Below are positions 24,818 to 34,572 of a DNA stretch of 64,000 nucleotides, in pieces. The position numbers and the translations under genes are program-made. Each line of letters begins with the position of its first letter. The stretch's first letter is position 1. The stretch is from positions 3,286,001 to 3,350,000 of the forward strand of contig CP191518.1 in the NCBI GenBank assembly GCA_050516505.1, written 5' to 3'. The DNA is from Scandinavium ludwigii_A (GTDB lineage Bacteria; Pseudomonadota; Gammaproteobacteria; Enterobacterales; Enterobacteriaceae). Under the pieces are notes generated by a model. That model made no database searches. It worked only from the letters and a program-made list of their open reading frames with translations, and had not been told where the DNA came from.

Positions 24818-25572
24818 CATGCCCCCAGCGTCGAGCCGCCGTCCACCACGATATCCTGCAACGTGATGTGGCTGGCGCAATCCGAGGCGAGGAACAGAAT
24901 GGTGCTGGCAATCTCCTGCGGGCGCGCGATTTTGCCCAGTGGAATGCCGAGCTTAAACTGCTCGCCGAAGCCGCGAATACGCTGCTGCTCCGCGTCGTCG
25001 CTGACCCACAGCGTGCGCTGCATATCGGTATCGGTCGAACCTGGCGAGACAATATTGCAGCGCACACCGCTGGCCGCAAGCTCCAGCCCGACAGTCAGCG
25101 CGAGGCTTTTCAGCGCCGCTTTCGATGCGCCATACGCGCTCATGCCGATGCGCGGCGTGTGTGCGGCATCCGATGCGACGGTGACAATCGCGCCGCCCTG
25201 CTGCTGGCGAAACGTCGCCATCGTCTGCTGGAACAGGTTGAACGCGCCGCCAACGTTAACTGCAAATGTCTGCTGCCAGTCGTCCAGGCTCAAGACATCC
25301 GTGGCACCCATGCGCAAAATCCCGGCGGCGTTCACCAGCACATCGAGCCGCGCCAGATCGTGCAGCAGCGGCGTGCAGACCAGCATCACCTGCTGCGGGT
25401 CTGCGACGTCCATTTTCAACGTGGCGAACGGATAGTCGGCCTGGTCGAACGCCAGATCAAACCCGGTCACCTCTGCGCCCGCCTCGACAAACGCCAGCGC
25501 GGTGGCATAGCCAATGCCTTTGCCCGCCCCGGTTACCCATACCGTTTTGCCGTGAAAATCGAATCCGGCCAT
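24817..25572 (-). CDS. entA: 2,3-dihydro-2,3-dihydroxybenzoate dehydrogenase
   Basis: A 251-residue SDR: TGAGKGIGYA, NAAGILRMG, catalytic region VASDAAHTPR, YGASKAALK, and SPGSTDTDMQRTLW. It oxidises 2,3-dihydro-DHB to 2,3-dihydroxybenzoate with NAD+. The start ATG overlaps the entB stop (TAATG) and has GAGG upstream; the stop overlaps entH. Confidence 0.97.
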   Translation of the reverse strand: MAGFDFHGKTVWVTGAGKGIGYATALAFVEAGAEVTGFDLAFDQADYPFATLKMDVADPQQVMLVCTPLLHDLARLDVLVNAAGILRMGATDVLSLDDWQQTFAVNVGGAFNLFQQTMATFRQQQGGAIVTVASDAAHTPRIGMSAYGASKAALKSLALTVGLELAASGVRCNIVSPGSTDTDMQRTLWVSDDAEQQRIRGFGEQFKLGIPLGKIARPQEIASTILFLASDCASHITLQDIVVDGGSTLGA

Positions 25573-26423
25573 TACTTCACCTCGCGGGACAGCAGCGCCC
25601 ACCAGGCATCAATCGTCGGGTTCTTGGCTAACATCACAAAGTCGATGTCGGCATGAACTTTGCGCCAGCGCGCCGCCAGGGCCATCATCCGTACCGAATC
25701 CAGACCGTAATCAATCAGGTTTTCGTCATCCAGCGGCTCGTCGGATTCATCCAGCAGCGGCAGAATAATCGTTCGCAGCGCGTCTTTTGACGCAGGCAAC
25801 GGCAACAGTTCTTCGGTCATCACCACACGACCGGAACGGCCCGCGACATATTTCAGCGACATCAGATGCTCTTCGCGGCTGAAATCCGCCAGCGCATCGG
25901 CGACAAAGAACGGTTTAATGTCACGCATAAATGCATCGGTGGCGGTAGTCATGCAGCCGATGTGCGCGTAAACGCCGGTGATAATCAGTTGATTACGCCC
26001 GGTCTCCTTCAGCATCTCTTCCAGCGGCGAACGGTGGAATGCGCTGTAGCGCCATTTCACCAGCACCGTGTCGGCGTCGTCTGGGGCGAGTGCGGCAATC
26101 ACGCGCTGCTGCTCCGGCGAACGGGTCAAACCCGGCCCCCACATGTCGTTCAACAGCGCACGGTCTTCGTCGCTCTGCTCTTTCGGCTGGGCGGTGTAAT
26201 AGACTGGAATATTGTGCTTTTTGGCGAAGTCGCGCAGGGCTTTAATGTTCGCCACCACGGTTTCCATCATCGCGCTGTTTTCACCCCAGAAATTGAGGAA
26301 ATACTCCTGCATATCGTGGATCAGCAGTGCCGCGCGGGCAGGCTCAAAGGCCCAGTCCACTTTGTTAGCCGGAATATCAGCGGCGGTGGGCAGTGCGTAG
26401 GCCTGCAGTTTTGGAATTGCCAT
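25572..26423 (-). CDS. entB: Isochorismatase / aryl carrier protein EntB
   Basis: A 283-residue bifunctional protein. The N-terminal isochorismatase domain has LLIHDMQEYFLNFW and the loop ITGVYAHIGCMTTA; the C-terminal aryl carrier has the phosphopantetheine site Ser243 in DYGLDSVRMM. It makes 2,3-dihydro-DHB and then carries DHB for EntF. EntD modifies the serine. GAAGGAG lies before ATG 26423. Confidence 0.98.
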   Translation of the reverse strand: MAIPKLQAYALPTAADIPANKVDWAFEPARAALLIHDMQEYFLNFWGENSAMMETVVANIKALRDFAKKHNIPVYYTAQPKEQSDEDRALLNDMWGPGLTRSPEQQRVIAALAPDDADTVLVKWRYSAFHRSPLEEMLKETGRNQLIITGVYAHIGCMTTATDAFMRDIKPFFVADALADFSREEHLMSLKYVAGRSGRVVMTEELLPLPASKDALRTIILPLLDESDEPLDDENLIDYGLDSVRMMALAARWRKVHADIDFVMLAKNPTIDAWWALLSREVK

Positions 26424-26434
26424 ACTCTTCTCCT

Positions 26435-28045
26435 TCAGGCCAGGGCGCGGTTCGCAATCCACTGACGTAATTGTTTTTTATCGACTTTCCCGACCGGCGT
26501 CAGCGGCAGTGCATCCACGCACTCCACGCGGTCCGGCAGTTTAAATTCTGCGACGCCCTGTTCGCGCAGGAAGCGGCGCACCGCCACCGCCCGTAACGGC
26601 GTTTTGGTGACCAGATACGCACAGCTTTTTTCGCCGAGCAGGCTGTCTTCCATGCTGACCAGCGCCGCATGAATCACCTCGTCGTGGCGCAGCAGCATGT
26701 TTTCGACCTCTTCGGCGGCGATCTTTTCGCCCCCGCGGTTGATCTGATCTTTCTCGCGCCCCTGCACCGTGATGTAGCCGTCCTCGTCGATCGAAATCAG
26801 ATCGCCCGAGCCGTAGAATCCGTTGGCGTCAAAGGCACTGGCATTGTGCTCGGGGCTGTTGTAATAGCCACGGAAGGTGTACGGCCCGCGGGTCATCAGG
26901 CGCCCCACTTCGCCGCGCGGCAACGGATTCCCGTCGGCATCGGCCACCCACACTTCGTCGTCGGGCGACATCGGGCAGCCCTGGGTGTGGATGATGCGTT
27001 CCGGCGAATCGTCGAGGCGGGTGTAGTTCACCAGCCCTTCCGCCATGCCAAATACCTGCTGTAGCTGGCAGCCAATTTCCGCCGGGATCCGCGCCGCCAG
27101 CGTGGCCGACAAACGCGCGCCGCCCACTTGCAGCAGCGTCAGGGAAGCTAACTGCGCCTGGCTGTTGTCGTCGTGAATCGCCTGTAGCCACAGGCTCACC
27201 GCCGGAGGCACCAGCGCCGCGACGGTAATCTGATGCTGTTCAATCAGCGGGAAACAGAGCGTGGCGCTTGGGTCCGCCGCCAGGACCACGCAGCCCTGAG
27301 CGAGGAAAACGCCGAGTGCGCCGGGGGAACTTAAGGCGTAGTTATGCGCCGCCGGCAGCGCACACAGGTAGCGCGTGTGGTGGTCAAAAGCGCAAATCTC
27401 ATTGCTGCGGCGAATGCTGTAGGCGTAGTCGTTGTGGGTGCGCGGGATAAGCTTCGGTGTCCCGGTGCTGCCGCCGGAAAGCTGGAAGAAGGCCACTTCG
27501 CCCGCGCCGGTCGGCGTCGCGACAAAATGGTCAGCCGGATGGGCAATCGCCGCCGCCAGGCTGTGTTCGCCGTCGTCGTTACGCAGTAAAACGACGCGCA
27601 CAGAACGGTGCTCATCGACGAACGCGTTGAGAAATACGTCGTCGGCAAACAGCGCATGATGGCGGTCAGCAATCAATATTGCCGGTTCGATTTGCGCGGC
27701 ATAAGCCTGCAATTCGCTGCGCTGATGACTGAACAGCGCATTCACCGGGGCTACGCCAATGCGCAGTAGCGCGAAAAAGGTGACATAAAATTCTGCCACA
27801 TTGCCCAACTGCACCAGCGCGGTATCGCCCACTTTCAGCCCCTGGCGTTGCAATGACGACGCGAGGTTATCCACCTGCGCATTGAGTTCGCGATAGCTAA
27901 AACGACGACCGCCGTCAATCACCGCCACGCTTTCGCAGTCTGCGTGACGCGTCAGAAAGTCGGTTAGCGGTCGATCCTGCCAGTAGCCCTTCTGGCGATA
28001 GCGGGCCGCTAAATCGTCCGGCCAGGGGGTAAATGCAACACTCAT
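26435..28045 (-). CDS. entE: 2,3-dihydroxybenzoate-AMP ligase
   Basis: A 536-residue adenylating enzyme. A3 core LSGGSTGTPKLIPRTHNDY, A5 region VFGMAEGLVNYTRLD, A7 GDLISIDEDGYITVQGR, and the A10 lysine in LTPVGKVDKKQLRQW. It activates DHB as the acyl-AMP and loads it on EntB. Tandem ATGs occur at 28048 and 28045; the second has the better AAGGAT spacing and gives the same length as E. coli EntE. Nine bases follow entC. Confidence 0.97.
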   Translation of the reverse strand: MSVAFTPWPDDLAARYRQKGYWQDRPLTDFLTRHADCESVAVIDGGRRFSYRELNAQVDNLASSLQRQGLKVGDTALVQLGNVAEFYVTFFALLRIGVAPVNALFSHQRSELQAYAAQIEPAILIADRHHALFADDVFLNAFVDEHRSVRVVLLRNDDGEHSLAAAIAHPADHFVATPTGAGEVAFFQLSGGSTGTPKLIPRTHNDYAYSIRRSNEICAFDHHTRYLCALPAAHNYALSSPGALGVFLAQGCVVLAADPSATLCFPLIEQHQITVAALVPPAVSLWLQAIHDDNSQAQLASLTLLQVGGARLSATLAARIPAEIGCQLQQVFGMAEGLVNYTRLDDSPERIIHTQGCPMSPDDEVWVADADGNPLPRGEVGRLMTRGPYTFRGYYNSPEHNASAFDANGFYGSGDLISIDEDGYITVQGREKDQINRGGEKIAAEEVENMLLRHDEVIHAALVSMEDSLLGEKSCAYLVTKTPLRAVAVRRFLREQGVAEFKLPDRVECVDALPLTPVGKVDKKQLRQWIANRALA

Positions 28046-28054
28046 CATCAATCC

Positions 28055-29230
28055 TTAATTGAGGCCAAATACGTTCAGCATGGTGGTGAGTTTGACGCCG
28101 GTTTCGCGCCATTCGCCGAGCGGCGAAGAGGCCGGCACGATGCCCGCGCCGGCAAACAGGCGAATGTGATTGGCGCGCACTTTCGCGCAGCGGATGGTGA
28201 CCACCCATTCACCGTTGCCCTCCGCGTCACACCAGCCGACGATCCCGCCGAACAACTCGCGTTCGAACGGCTCCAGTTCGGCGATCAATTGTTTGGCAAC
28301 ATCATGCGGGAAGCCGCTCAGCGCCGGCGTCGGGTGCAGTAAACAGGCCAGCGACAGTGCGTTTTCATCGGCTTTCGCTTCGCCTTCAATCGGCGTCGCC
28401 AGATGCCACAGCGTCGGGGTGGTGATGAGCTGCGGCGAGGACGGCAGCGACAGCATTTCACTGCGCGGCGTCAGAACGTTTTTCATCGCCTGGGTCACTA
28501 AATCGTGCTCGTGACGATCTTTCTGCGAGGCCAGCAGACGGTTGCCCGCTTCGCGGTCGAGCACGTTATCCGGCTGACGACGGGCAGAGCCCGCCAACGG
28601 CAGCGAGCTGAAATGCGAACCCTCTTTGCGCAGGAGCAGTTCCGGGCTCGCGCCCAGCAACACGCCGCCGTCGGGCAGCGGTACGTGGAAGTTAAAGCTC
28701 GCCGGGTTCTGTGCAATCAGGCGTTCCAGCAGGGCGCCGGTGTCGACATTCACGTCAGTGGTGAGTTCAATCAGACGTGACAGCACCACTTTGTCGACTT
28801 TCGGCGTGGCGGTCAGCTCCGCAGCGCTCGCCACCATCGCCATAAACAGGTCCTGCTCAGGAATGTCCTGACGTGCCTGCACCTGCATCGGTTTCATGCT
28901 GGCGGCATACGGGGCGGAGTGCTGTTTGGCGGTGCGGGAAAACGCCTCGCTGCGTTGGGGAATGAACAACGCGGAAGGCTGAGTGGTATCAAACGGAATG
29001 GCCCCGACCAACATCGGGCGGGCGATCCCGGCCGCTTTGGCGTCAGCAAACGCGCTGGCGAGGGTGCGCTGGAACGCGCCCGTCAGATCGTCACCGCCTT
29101 CCACGGGCTGTTCGATACGACGAAAACAACCGGAGGTGGTGAAACTGCGGTACGGCGACATAAAAAAGAAGCTATCAGGTGACAGCGTTGGTGCGACTTC
29201 CTGCCCGGCCTCAGCCAGTGACGTTTCCAT
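28055..29230 (-). CDS. entC: Isochorismate synthase EntC
   Basis: A 391-residue chorismate-binding enzyme with KVVLSRLIEL, LLGASPELLLRKEG, HPTPALSGFPHD and the C-terminal RLFAGAGIVPASSP loop typical of isochorismate synthases. It starts enterobactin synthesis from chorismate. GGAGG lies 5 bases before ATG 29230. First gene of entCEBAH, divergent from fepB with Fur-box-like sites between. Confidence 0.98.
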   Translation of the reverse strand: METSLAEAGQEVAPTLSPDSFFFMSPYRSFTTSGCFRRIEQPVEGGDDLTGAFQRTLASAFADAKAAGIARPMLVGAIPFDTTQPSALFIPQRSEAFSRTAKQHSAPYAASMKPMQVQARQDIPEQDLFMAMVASAAELTATPKVDKVVLSRLIELTTDVNVDTGALLERLIAQNPASFNFHVPLPDGGVLLGASPELLLRKEGSHFSSLPLAGSARRQPDNVLDREAGNRLLASQKDRHEHDLVTQAMKNVLTPRSEMLSLPSSPQLITTPTLWHLATPIEGEAKADENALSLACLLHPTPALSGFPHDVAKQLIAELEPFERELFGGIVGWCDAEGNGEWVVTIRCAKVRANHIRLFAGAGIVPASSPLGEWRETGVKLTTMLNVFGLN

Positions 29231-29258
29231 ATCATCCTCCAAAACGATAAAGATATTA

Positions 29259-29277
29259 CGAATAATTATCATTTATA
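29259..29277. promoter_or_regulatory. Fur-box-like site upstream of entC
   Basis: On the minus strand ATAAATGATAATTATTCG resembles repeats of the Fur hexamer GATAAT. It lies 29 bp before the entC start. Confidence 0.65.
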
Positions 29278-29361
29278 TTTTGGTTCGGTAAGCTAAAAGT
29301 AAAACGTCCCATTGTCAACGTCAGACTGATCATCCGACTTGCATCTGTGGCGCACTGAAGT

Positions 29362-29380
29362 GAAAATGAGATTCATTAAC
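29362..29380. promoter_or_regulatory. Fur box upstream of fepB
   Basis: GAAAATGAGATTCATTAAC matches the 19-bp consensus GATAATGATAATCATTATC at 15 of 19 positions. It is 25 bp before the fepB start. Confidence 0.8.
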
Positions 29381-29405
29381 ATCAACAAAACAGGACTTTG
29401 ACGTC

Positions 29406-30365
29406 GTGAAATTCCCCGTTTTCTTCCGTAACACCCTGCTGTTTTCCGGGCTTTGCCTTTTAGGATTAACCTCAGCCCTGGCGGCTGACTGGCCGCGTCA
29501 GGTCACCGACAGCCGCGGCGCGCACACGCTGGAGCACAAACCGCTGCGCATTGTGTCCACCAGCGTGACCCTCACCGGCTCGCTGCTGGCGATTGACGCG
29601 CCGGTGGTTGCCAGCGGAGCGACCACGCCGAACAACCGCGTGGCCGACGAGCAGGGTTTTCTGCGCCAATGGGGCGACGTGGCGAAACAGCGCCAGCTCG
29701 CCCGGCTGTATATCGGTGAGCCCAACGCCGAAGCGGTTGCCGCGCAGATGCCGGATTTAATCCTGATCAGCGCCACTGGCGGGGATTCTGCGCTGGCGCT
29801 GTACGATCAGCTGTCGACCATTGCCCCCACGCTTATCATCAATTACGACGATCAGAGCTGGCAGGGTTTGTTGACTCAGTTGGGGGCCATCACTGGCCAG
29901 GAAAAACAGGCCGCTGAGCGCATCGCGGAATTTGATAAGCAGCTGGCGACGCTCAAACAGCAGATGACACTGCCGCCGCAGCCGGTCAGCGCGCTGGTAT
30001 ACACCGCCGCCGCGCACAGCGCCAATCTGTGGACCCCGGAATCCGCGCAGGGCAAGTTGCTGCAACAGTTGGGCTTCACCCTCGCGCCGCTGCCCGCCGG
30101 GCTGCACACCAGCCAGAGCCAGGGTAAACGTCATGACATTATTCAACTCGGGGGAGAAAATCTGGCGGAAGGCCTGAACGGTCAGTCGCTGTTTGTATTT
30201 GCCGGGGATCAGAAAGATACCGACGCCATTGAAGCGAATCCGCTGCTGTCGCATCTCTCCGCCGTGCAGAACAAGCGGGTGTATGCGCTCGGCACCGAAA
30301 CGTTCCGCCTCGATTATTACAGCGCGATGCGGGTGTTACAGCGCCTGGAAACGTTGTTTGGCTAA
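29406..30365 (+). CDS. fepB: Ferric-enterobactin periplasmic binding protein
   Basis: A 319-residue protein with a signal peptide ending SALAADWPRQ. The mature part is a class III siderophore-binding fold: RIVSTSVTLTGSLLAIDAP, MPDLILISATGGDSALALY, and YTAAAHSANLWTPESAQGK, as in E. coli FepB. It delivers ferric enterobactin from FepA to FepDGC. The start is GTG at 29406 with AGGA about 10 bases upstream; the protein then aligns with FepB from residue 1. Divergent from entC. Confidence 0.97.
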   Translation: MKFPVFFRNTLLFSGLCLLGLTSALAADWPRQVTDSRGAHTLEHKPLRIVSTSVTLTGSLLAIDAPVVASGATTPNNRVADEQGFLRQWGDVAKQRQLARLYIGEPNAEAVAAQMPDLILISATGGDSALALYDQLSTIAPTLIINYDDQSWQGLLTQLGAITGQEKQAAERIAEFDKQLATLKQQMTLPPQPVSALVYTAAAHSANLWTPESAQGKLLQQLGFTLAPLPAGLHTSQSQGKRHDIIQLGGENLAEGLNGQSLFVFAGDQKDTDAIEANPLLSHLSAVQNKRVYALGTETFRLDYYSAMRVLQRLETLFG

Positions 30366-30379
30366 CACCCTCACCCCAA

Positions 30380-30400
30380 CCCTCTCCCTTAGGGAGAGGG
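30380..30400. terminator. Hairpin between convergent fepB and entS
   Basis: CCCTCTCCCTTAGGGAGAGGG, 9-10-bp stem, 15 bases after the fepB stop and 9 before the entS stop. Same repeat family as elsewhere; no long T-run, so termination is only likely. Confidence 0.6.
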
Positions 30401-30408
30401 AGAAAAGC

Positions 30409-31644
30409 TTAAACCGTGGCCGTTTCCTGGCGGAAGCGGCGCAACTCGCCCAGCAACAGCACCAATATCACGCCGACAATCGCCAACGCCCATCCGCTGG
30501 CGGATGCCGCCGCGACCGGCGTGAGCATCGCGCCGAAACCGCCTAAAATCGCTGCACCGATGGCATCCCCGGTCACGTTCTGCGCCGTCCACAGGCCGTT
30601 AATGCGCCCGAGCATCGCTTCCGGGGTTTGCGTTTGAATCAGGGTGTATTGCAGCAGCGAACTGATGGCGCTCAGCCAGCCAAACAGCGCCAGACACAGC
30701 GCGCCCAGCGCCCACACTGGCATCAGGCTGAACATCCCAATCGCCATAAATGCGCCTACCGTGGTGAGCAACATGATTTGCCCCGGCTTTTCGCTGCGCG
30801 CCAGATTGCCGCTGGTCAGCGCGCCAAACGCTGCCCCGAGCGGGATCGCCGCATACAGCAAACCGATCTGCGCCGCCGACATTTGCCAGCTCATCGCCAG
30901 CGCCGGATACAGCACGCGCACCGCGCTGGCCATGGTCAGCAGCGCGCCGAGCAGTGCGATGCCGCCAATCAGCGGGCTGTTAAACAGGAAACGTAGCCCG
31001 GCCATCAGGGATTTCAGCGGATGCTCGCGCGGTTGAGGCGGCGGTGGCAACTGCGGCAGACGCAGCAATGTCAGGGTGGTGATAAAAGTTCCGAGCGCCG
31101 CCAGCAGGTAGTTCCAGGAGAAACCGCCGCTCGCCAGCAGCAGTCCGCCGACCATCGGCGAAATCACCGAGCCCAGACGGACGGTGAGCATCGTAATCGC
31201 TCCCGCCTGCATCAGGTTTTCACGCCCGACCAGCGCAGGCGTCGCCGCCAACAGCGCGGTCACGCCAATCGAGGCAAACAGGCCGTCCCAAATGCCGAGC
31301 AGGTAAATCGTCAGCAGCGAAGGCTCTGGCAACATCGCGTTCAGCCACAGACCGAGAAAGCCAATGCCGCAGGTGCCACGCGCCAGCAGGATCAGCTTTT
31401 TACGCTCGTAGCGGTCAGCCAGCACGCCGCCGAGCATCAGGCCGATAAACATCGCCCCACCGGTAAGCGTCACTGCCAGCCCGACGTGCCAGGTGGAATG
31501 GGTCAACGACTGAATTTGTACCGGCACGGCAACGCCGAGCAGGCCAAGAGAAAGAATGGAGATAAAACGGGCGATAAAGACGGCGCGAAACGCCGGATGT
31601 GTCTTGAGTAGGCTGAGATTCAACAGCCAGGATTGTCTTTGCAT
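30409..31644 (-). CDS. entS: Enterobactin exporter EntS
   Basis: A 411-residue MFS protein with 12 expected membrane segments. The loop motif GGVLADRYERKKLILLAR is the MFS signature; TPALVGRENLMQAGAITM and MLGRINGLWTAQNVTGDA match E. coli EntS. It exports enterobactin across the inner membrane. ATG 31644 has AAGG upstream and begins MQRQSWLLNLSLLKTHPAF, as EntS does. Divergent from fepDGC across a Fur box. Confidence 0.97.
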   Translation of the reverse strand: MQRQSWLLNLSLLKTHPAFRAVFIARFISILSLGLLGVAVPVQIQSLTHSTWHVGLAVTLTGGAMFIGLMLGGVLADRYERKKLILLARGTCGIGFLGLWLNAMLPEPSLLTIYLLGIWDGLFASIGVTALLAATPALVGRENLMQAGAITMLTVRLGSVISPMVGGLLLASGGFSWNYLLAALGTFITTLTLLRLPQLPPPPQPREHPLKSLMAGLRFLFNSPLIGGIALLGALLTMASAVRVLYPALAMSWQMSAAQIGLLYAAIPLGAAFGALTSGNLARSEKPGQIMLLTTVGAFMAIGMFSLMPVWALGALCLALFGWLSAISSLLQYTLIQTQTPEAMLGRINGLWTAQNVTGDAIGAAILGGFGAMLTPVAAASASGWALAIVGVILVLLLGELRRFRQETATV

Positions 31645-31719
31645 GACAGGGCCTTCAACGAACTTTCGGTACCATTTCCGGGGCCGCACATGCTAACATA
31701 GGCGAATAAGATCGAGAAC

Positions 31720-31738
31720 GATAATTACTATCATTATC
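31720..31738. promoter_or_regulatory. Fur box between entS and fepD
   Basis: GATAATTACTATCATTATC matches the 19-bp Fur consensus at 16 of 19 positions. It serves the divergent entS and fepDGC units. Confidence 0.85.
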
Positions 31739-31755
31739 ACATCATGGACGTTGCT

Positions 31756-32766
31756 ATGTCGTTTTCTCCCGCCGCGCTGCGCACCGTTGCCGTGCCCGGA
31801 TTACTCATTCTGCTTATCGTCGTCGCCGCGCTCAGCCTGCTGATTGGCGCAAAACCGCTGCCGCTGAATGTGGTTTTCGACGCCCTGTCCGGCCGCTGTC
31901 AACGTGCCGATTGCACCATTATTCTCGATGCCCGTTTACCGCGTACCCTCGCCGGTCTGTTAGCGGGCGGCGCACTCGGTCTCGCAGGCGCGCTGATGCA
32001 AACCCTCACCCGTAACCCCCTCGCCGACCCCGGCATTCTCGGCGTGAACGCCGGGGCCAGCTTTGCGATTGTGCTCGGTGCCGCGCTGTTCGGTTTCACG
32101 CTGCCGCAGGAACAGCTGCTCCTCGCGTTTTGCGGCGCGCTGATTGCCTCACTGTTGGTGGCGTTCACTGGCAGTCAGGGCGGCGGCCAACTTAGCCCGG
32201 TACGTCTGACGCTGGCGGGTGTTGCGCTGGGCGCAGTGTTGGAAGGCCTGTCGAACGGCATCGCGCTGCTCAATCCCGATGTCTACGATCAGCTGCGCTT
32301 CTGGCAGGCCGGTTCGCTGGATATACGCTCTCTCGACACGCTGAAAGTGGTGCTGGGGCCGATAGTGATCGCCGCCGCCGTGGCGCTCGGTTTAAGCCGT
32401 TCGCTGAACAGCCTGAGCCTCGGGGCGGACACCGCCACCGCGCTCGGCAATAAAGTGGCGCGCACCCAAATTATTGGCCTGCTGGTGATCACTGTCCTGA
32501 GCGGCAGCGCCACCGCGCTGGTGGGACCGATTGCGTTTATCGGGCTGATGGTGCCGCATATCTCACGCTGGCTGGTCGGCGGCGATCACCGCTGGGCGCT
32601 GCCGGTCACGTTGCTCGCGACACCGGCCCTGCTGCTGATTGCCGATATTATGGGCCGCCTGCTGGTGCCGGGTGAGCTGCGCGTGTCGGTGGTGAGCGCC
32701 TTTATCGGAGCGCCGATGCTTATCTGGCTGGTGCGTCGTCAGCCGTCGCGCGGAGGTGTCGCATGA
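31756..32766 (+). CDS. fepD: Ferric-enterobactin ABC permease FepD
   Basis: A 336-residue FecCD-type permease with multiple membrane segments: LDARLPRTLAGLLAGGALGL, MQTLTRNPLADPGILGVNAG and VGPIAFIGLMVPHISRWL. Pairs with FepG to import ferric enterobactin. The ATG at 31756 has GGAC 7 bases upstream; ATG 31744 lacks a site. The stop overlaps fepG (ATGA). Confidence 0.96.
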   Translation: MSFSPAALRTVAVPGLLILLIVVAALSLLIGAKPLPLNVVFDALSGRCQRADCTIILDARLPRTLAGLLAGGALGLAGALMQTLTRNPLADPGILGVNAGASFAIVLGAALFGFTLPQEQLLLAFCGALIASLLVAFTGSQGGGQLSPVRLTLAGVALGAVLEGLSNGIALLNPDVYDQLRFWQAGSLDIRSLDTLKVVLGPIVIAAAVALGLSRSLNSLSLGADTATALGNKVARTQIIGLLVITVLSGSATALVGPIAFIGLMVPHISRWLVGGDHRWALPVTLLATPALLLIADIMGRLLVPGELRVSVVSAFIGAPMLIWLVRRQPSRGGVA

Positions 32767-33755
32767 TGGCCCCTTCCCGCCGTCTGGTTGTGAGCGTTGG
32801 GCTGCTGATTGTGGCGAGCCTGGCGATCAGCCTCTGGAGCCTGCGCAGTGGCGTGGTCACGCTGGATGTCAGTCAGGTCATCGCCGCCCTGTTCGGCGAC
32901 GCACCGCGCAACGTGACGATGGTGGTCACCGAATGGCGTTTACCCCGCGTACTGATGGCGCTGTTGGTCGGCGCGGCGCTGGGCGTCAGCGGCGCAATTT
33001 TCCAGTCACTGATGCGTAACCCACTCGGCAGCCCTGACGTTATGGGCTTTAACACCGGGGCCTGGAGCGGCGTGCTGGTGGCGATGGTGCTGTTTGGTCA
33101 GCATCAGACGGCGATTGTTTTCGCGGCGATGGCAGGCGGGATCGTCACGTCATTGTTGGTTTGGCTGCTGGCGTGGCGCAATGGCATTGATACTTTCCGG
33201 CTGATCATTATCGGCATTGGCATCCGCGCGATGCTGATGGCGTTCAACACCTGGCTGCTGCTGAAGGCCTCTCTGGAAACCGCGCAGTCTGCCGGATTGT
33301 GGTTTGCCGGGTCGCTTAACGGCCTGACGTGGGCCAAAATTTTTCCCGCGTCACCCATTCTGCTGGTGATGCTGGTGTTTGCCGCCCTGCTGGTACGCCG
33401 GATGCGGCTCCTGGAAATGGGCGACGACAGCGCCTGCGCGCTGGGCGTGCGGGTCGAGCGGTCACGCTTAGTGATGATGCTGGTCGCGGTAGTGTTGACT
33501 GCCGCCGCCACCGCGCTGGCAGGGCCAATTTCCTTTATTGCGCTGGTGGCCCCGCACATTGCGCGGCGCATTAGCGGCACCGCGCGCTGGGGTTTGACCC
33601 AGTCCGCGCTGTGCGGCGCGCTGCTGCTAACGCTTGCTGATTTCGGCGCACAACGGCTGTTTATGCCGTACCAGTTGCCGGTCGGCGTGGTGACCGTCAG
33701 CCTTGGCGGCCTGTATCTCATCGCCTTGCTTATTCAGGAGTCCCGTAAAAAATGA
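32763..33755 (+). CDS. fepG: Ferric-enterobactin ABC permease FepG
   Basis: A 330-residue FecCD-family permease: EWRLPRVLMALLVGAALGVS, FQSLMRNPLGSPDVMGFNTG, AGPISFIALVAPHIARRISG. Second half of the FepDG channel. It overlaps fepD and fepC by ATGA junctions, giving a tightly coupled fepDGC operon. Confidence 0.96.
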   Translation: MMAPSRRLVVSVGLLIVASLAISLWSLRSGVVTLDVSQVIAALFGDAPRNVTMVVTEWRLPRVLMALLVGAALGVSGAIFQSLMRNPLGSPDVMGFNTGAWSGVLVAMVLFGQHQTAIVFAAMAGGIVTSLLVWLLAWRNGIDTFRLIIIGIGIRAMLMAFNTWLLLKASLETAQSAGLWFAGSLNGLTWAKIFPASPILLVMLVFAALLVRRMRLLEMGDDSACALGVRVERSRLVMMLVAVVLTAAATALAGPISFIALVAPHIARRISGTARWGLTQSALCGALLLTLADFGAQRLFMPYQLPVGVVTVSLGGLYLIALLIQESRKK

Positions 33756-34546
33756 CCGTTTCCAACGCCCGCCTGCACGGCGAAGAACTGACGCTGAGCT
33801 ACGGCAAAAAAGTGATCGCCGAGGGGCTGAACGTCGCCATTCCCGACGGTCATTTCACTGCGATCATTGGCCCCAACGGCTGCGGAAAATCGACGCTGTT
33901 GCGCACCCTGAGCCGTCTGATGACGCCGCAGCACGGCCAGGTCTTTCTCGACGGCGAGCAGATCCAGCGTTTCGCCAGCAAAGAAGTGGCCCGGCGCATC
34001 GGCCTGCTGGCGCAAAATGCCACCACGCCGGGAGACATTACGGTGCAGGAACTGGTGGCACGCGGGCGTTATCCGCATCAGCCGTTGTTTACCCGCTGGC
34101 GCAAGGAAGACGACGACGCGGTAAACCATGCGATGCAGGCCACCGGGATGGTAGAGCTGGCGAATCAGAGCGTAGATACACTGTCGGGCGGCCAGCGTCA
34201 GCGAGCCTGGATTGCGATGGTGCTGGCGCAGGAAACGGCGATCATGCTGCTCGACGAGCCGACGACCTGGCTGGACATCAGCCATCAAATTGATCTGCTG
34301 GAACTGCTGAGCGAGCTTAACCGCGAGCGCGGTTATACGCTGGCAGCAGTGCTGCACGACCTCAATCAGGCGTGTCGTTACGCCACGCATTTGATTGCGC
34401 TACGCGATGGGCAAATTATTGCCGAGGGTGCGCCGAAAGAGATCGTGACGGCGGAATTGATTGAGCGGATTTATGGGCTGCGGAGTCTGATTATTGAAGA
34501 CCCGGTGGCCGGTACGCCGCTGGTGGTGCCGTTAGGGAAACGATAA
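33752..34546 (+). CDS. fepC: Ferric-enterobactin ABC ATPase FepC
   Basis: A 264-residue ATPase: Walker A GPNGCGKST, Q-loop region LLAQNATTPGDI, signature LSGGQRQRAW, Walker B IMLLDEPTTWLD, H-loop AVLHDLNQACRYA. Powers FepDG. The last fep gene here; in E. coli fepE lies between fepC and entF, but here a fimbrial island follows. Confidence 0.97.
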   Translation: MTVSNARLHGEELTLSYGKKVIAEGLNVAIPDGHFTAIIGPNGCGKSTLLRTLSRLMTPQHGQVFLDGEQIQRFASKEVARRIGLLAQNATTPGDITVQELVARGRYPHQPLFTRWRKEDDDAVNHAMQATGMVELANQSVDTLSGGQRQRAWIAMVLAQETAIMLLDEPTTWLDISHQIDLLELLSELNRERGYTLAAVLHDLNQACRYATHLIALRDGQIIAEGAPKEIVTAELIERIYGLRSLIIEDPVAGTPLVVPLGKR

Positions 34547-34572
34547 CAGTTCCCTCCCCAGCTCGCTTTTAT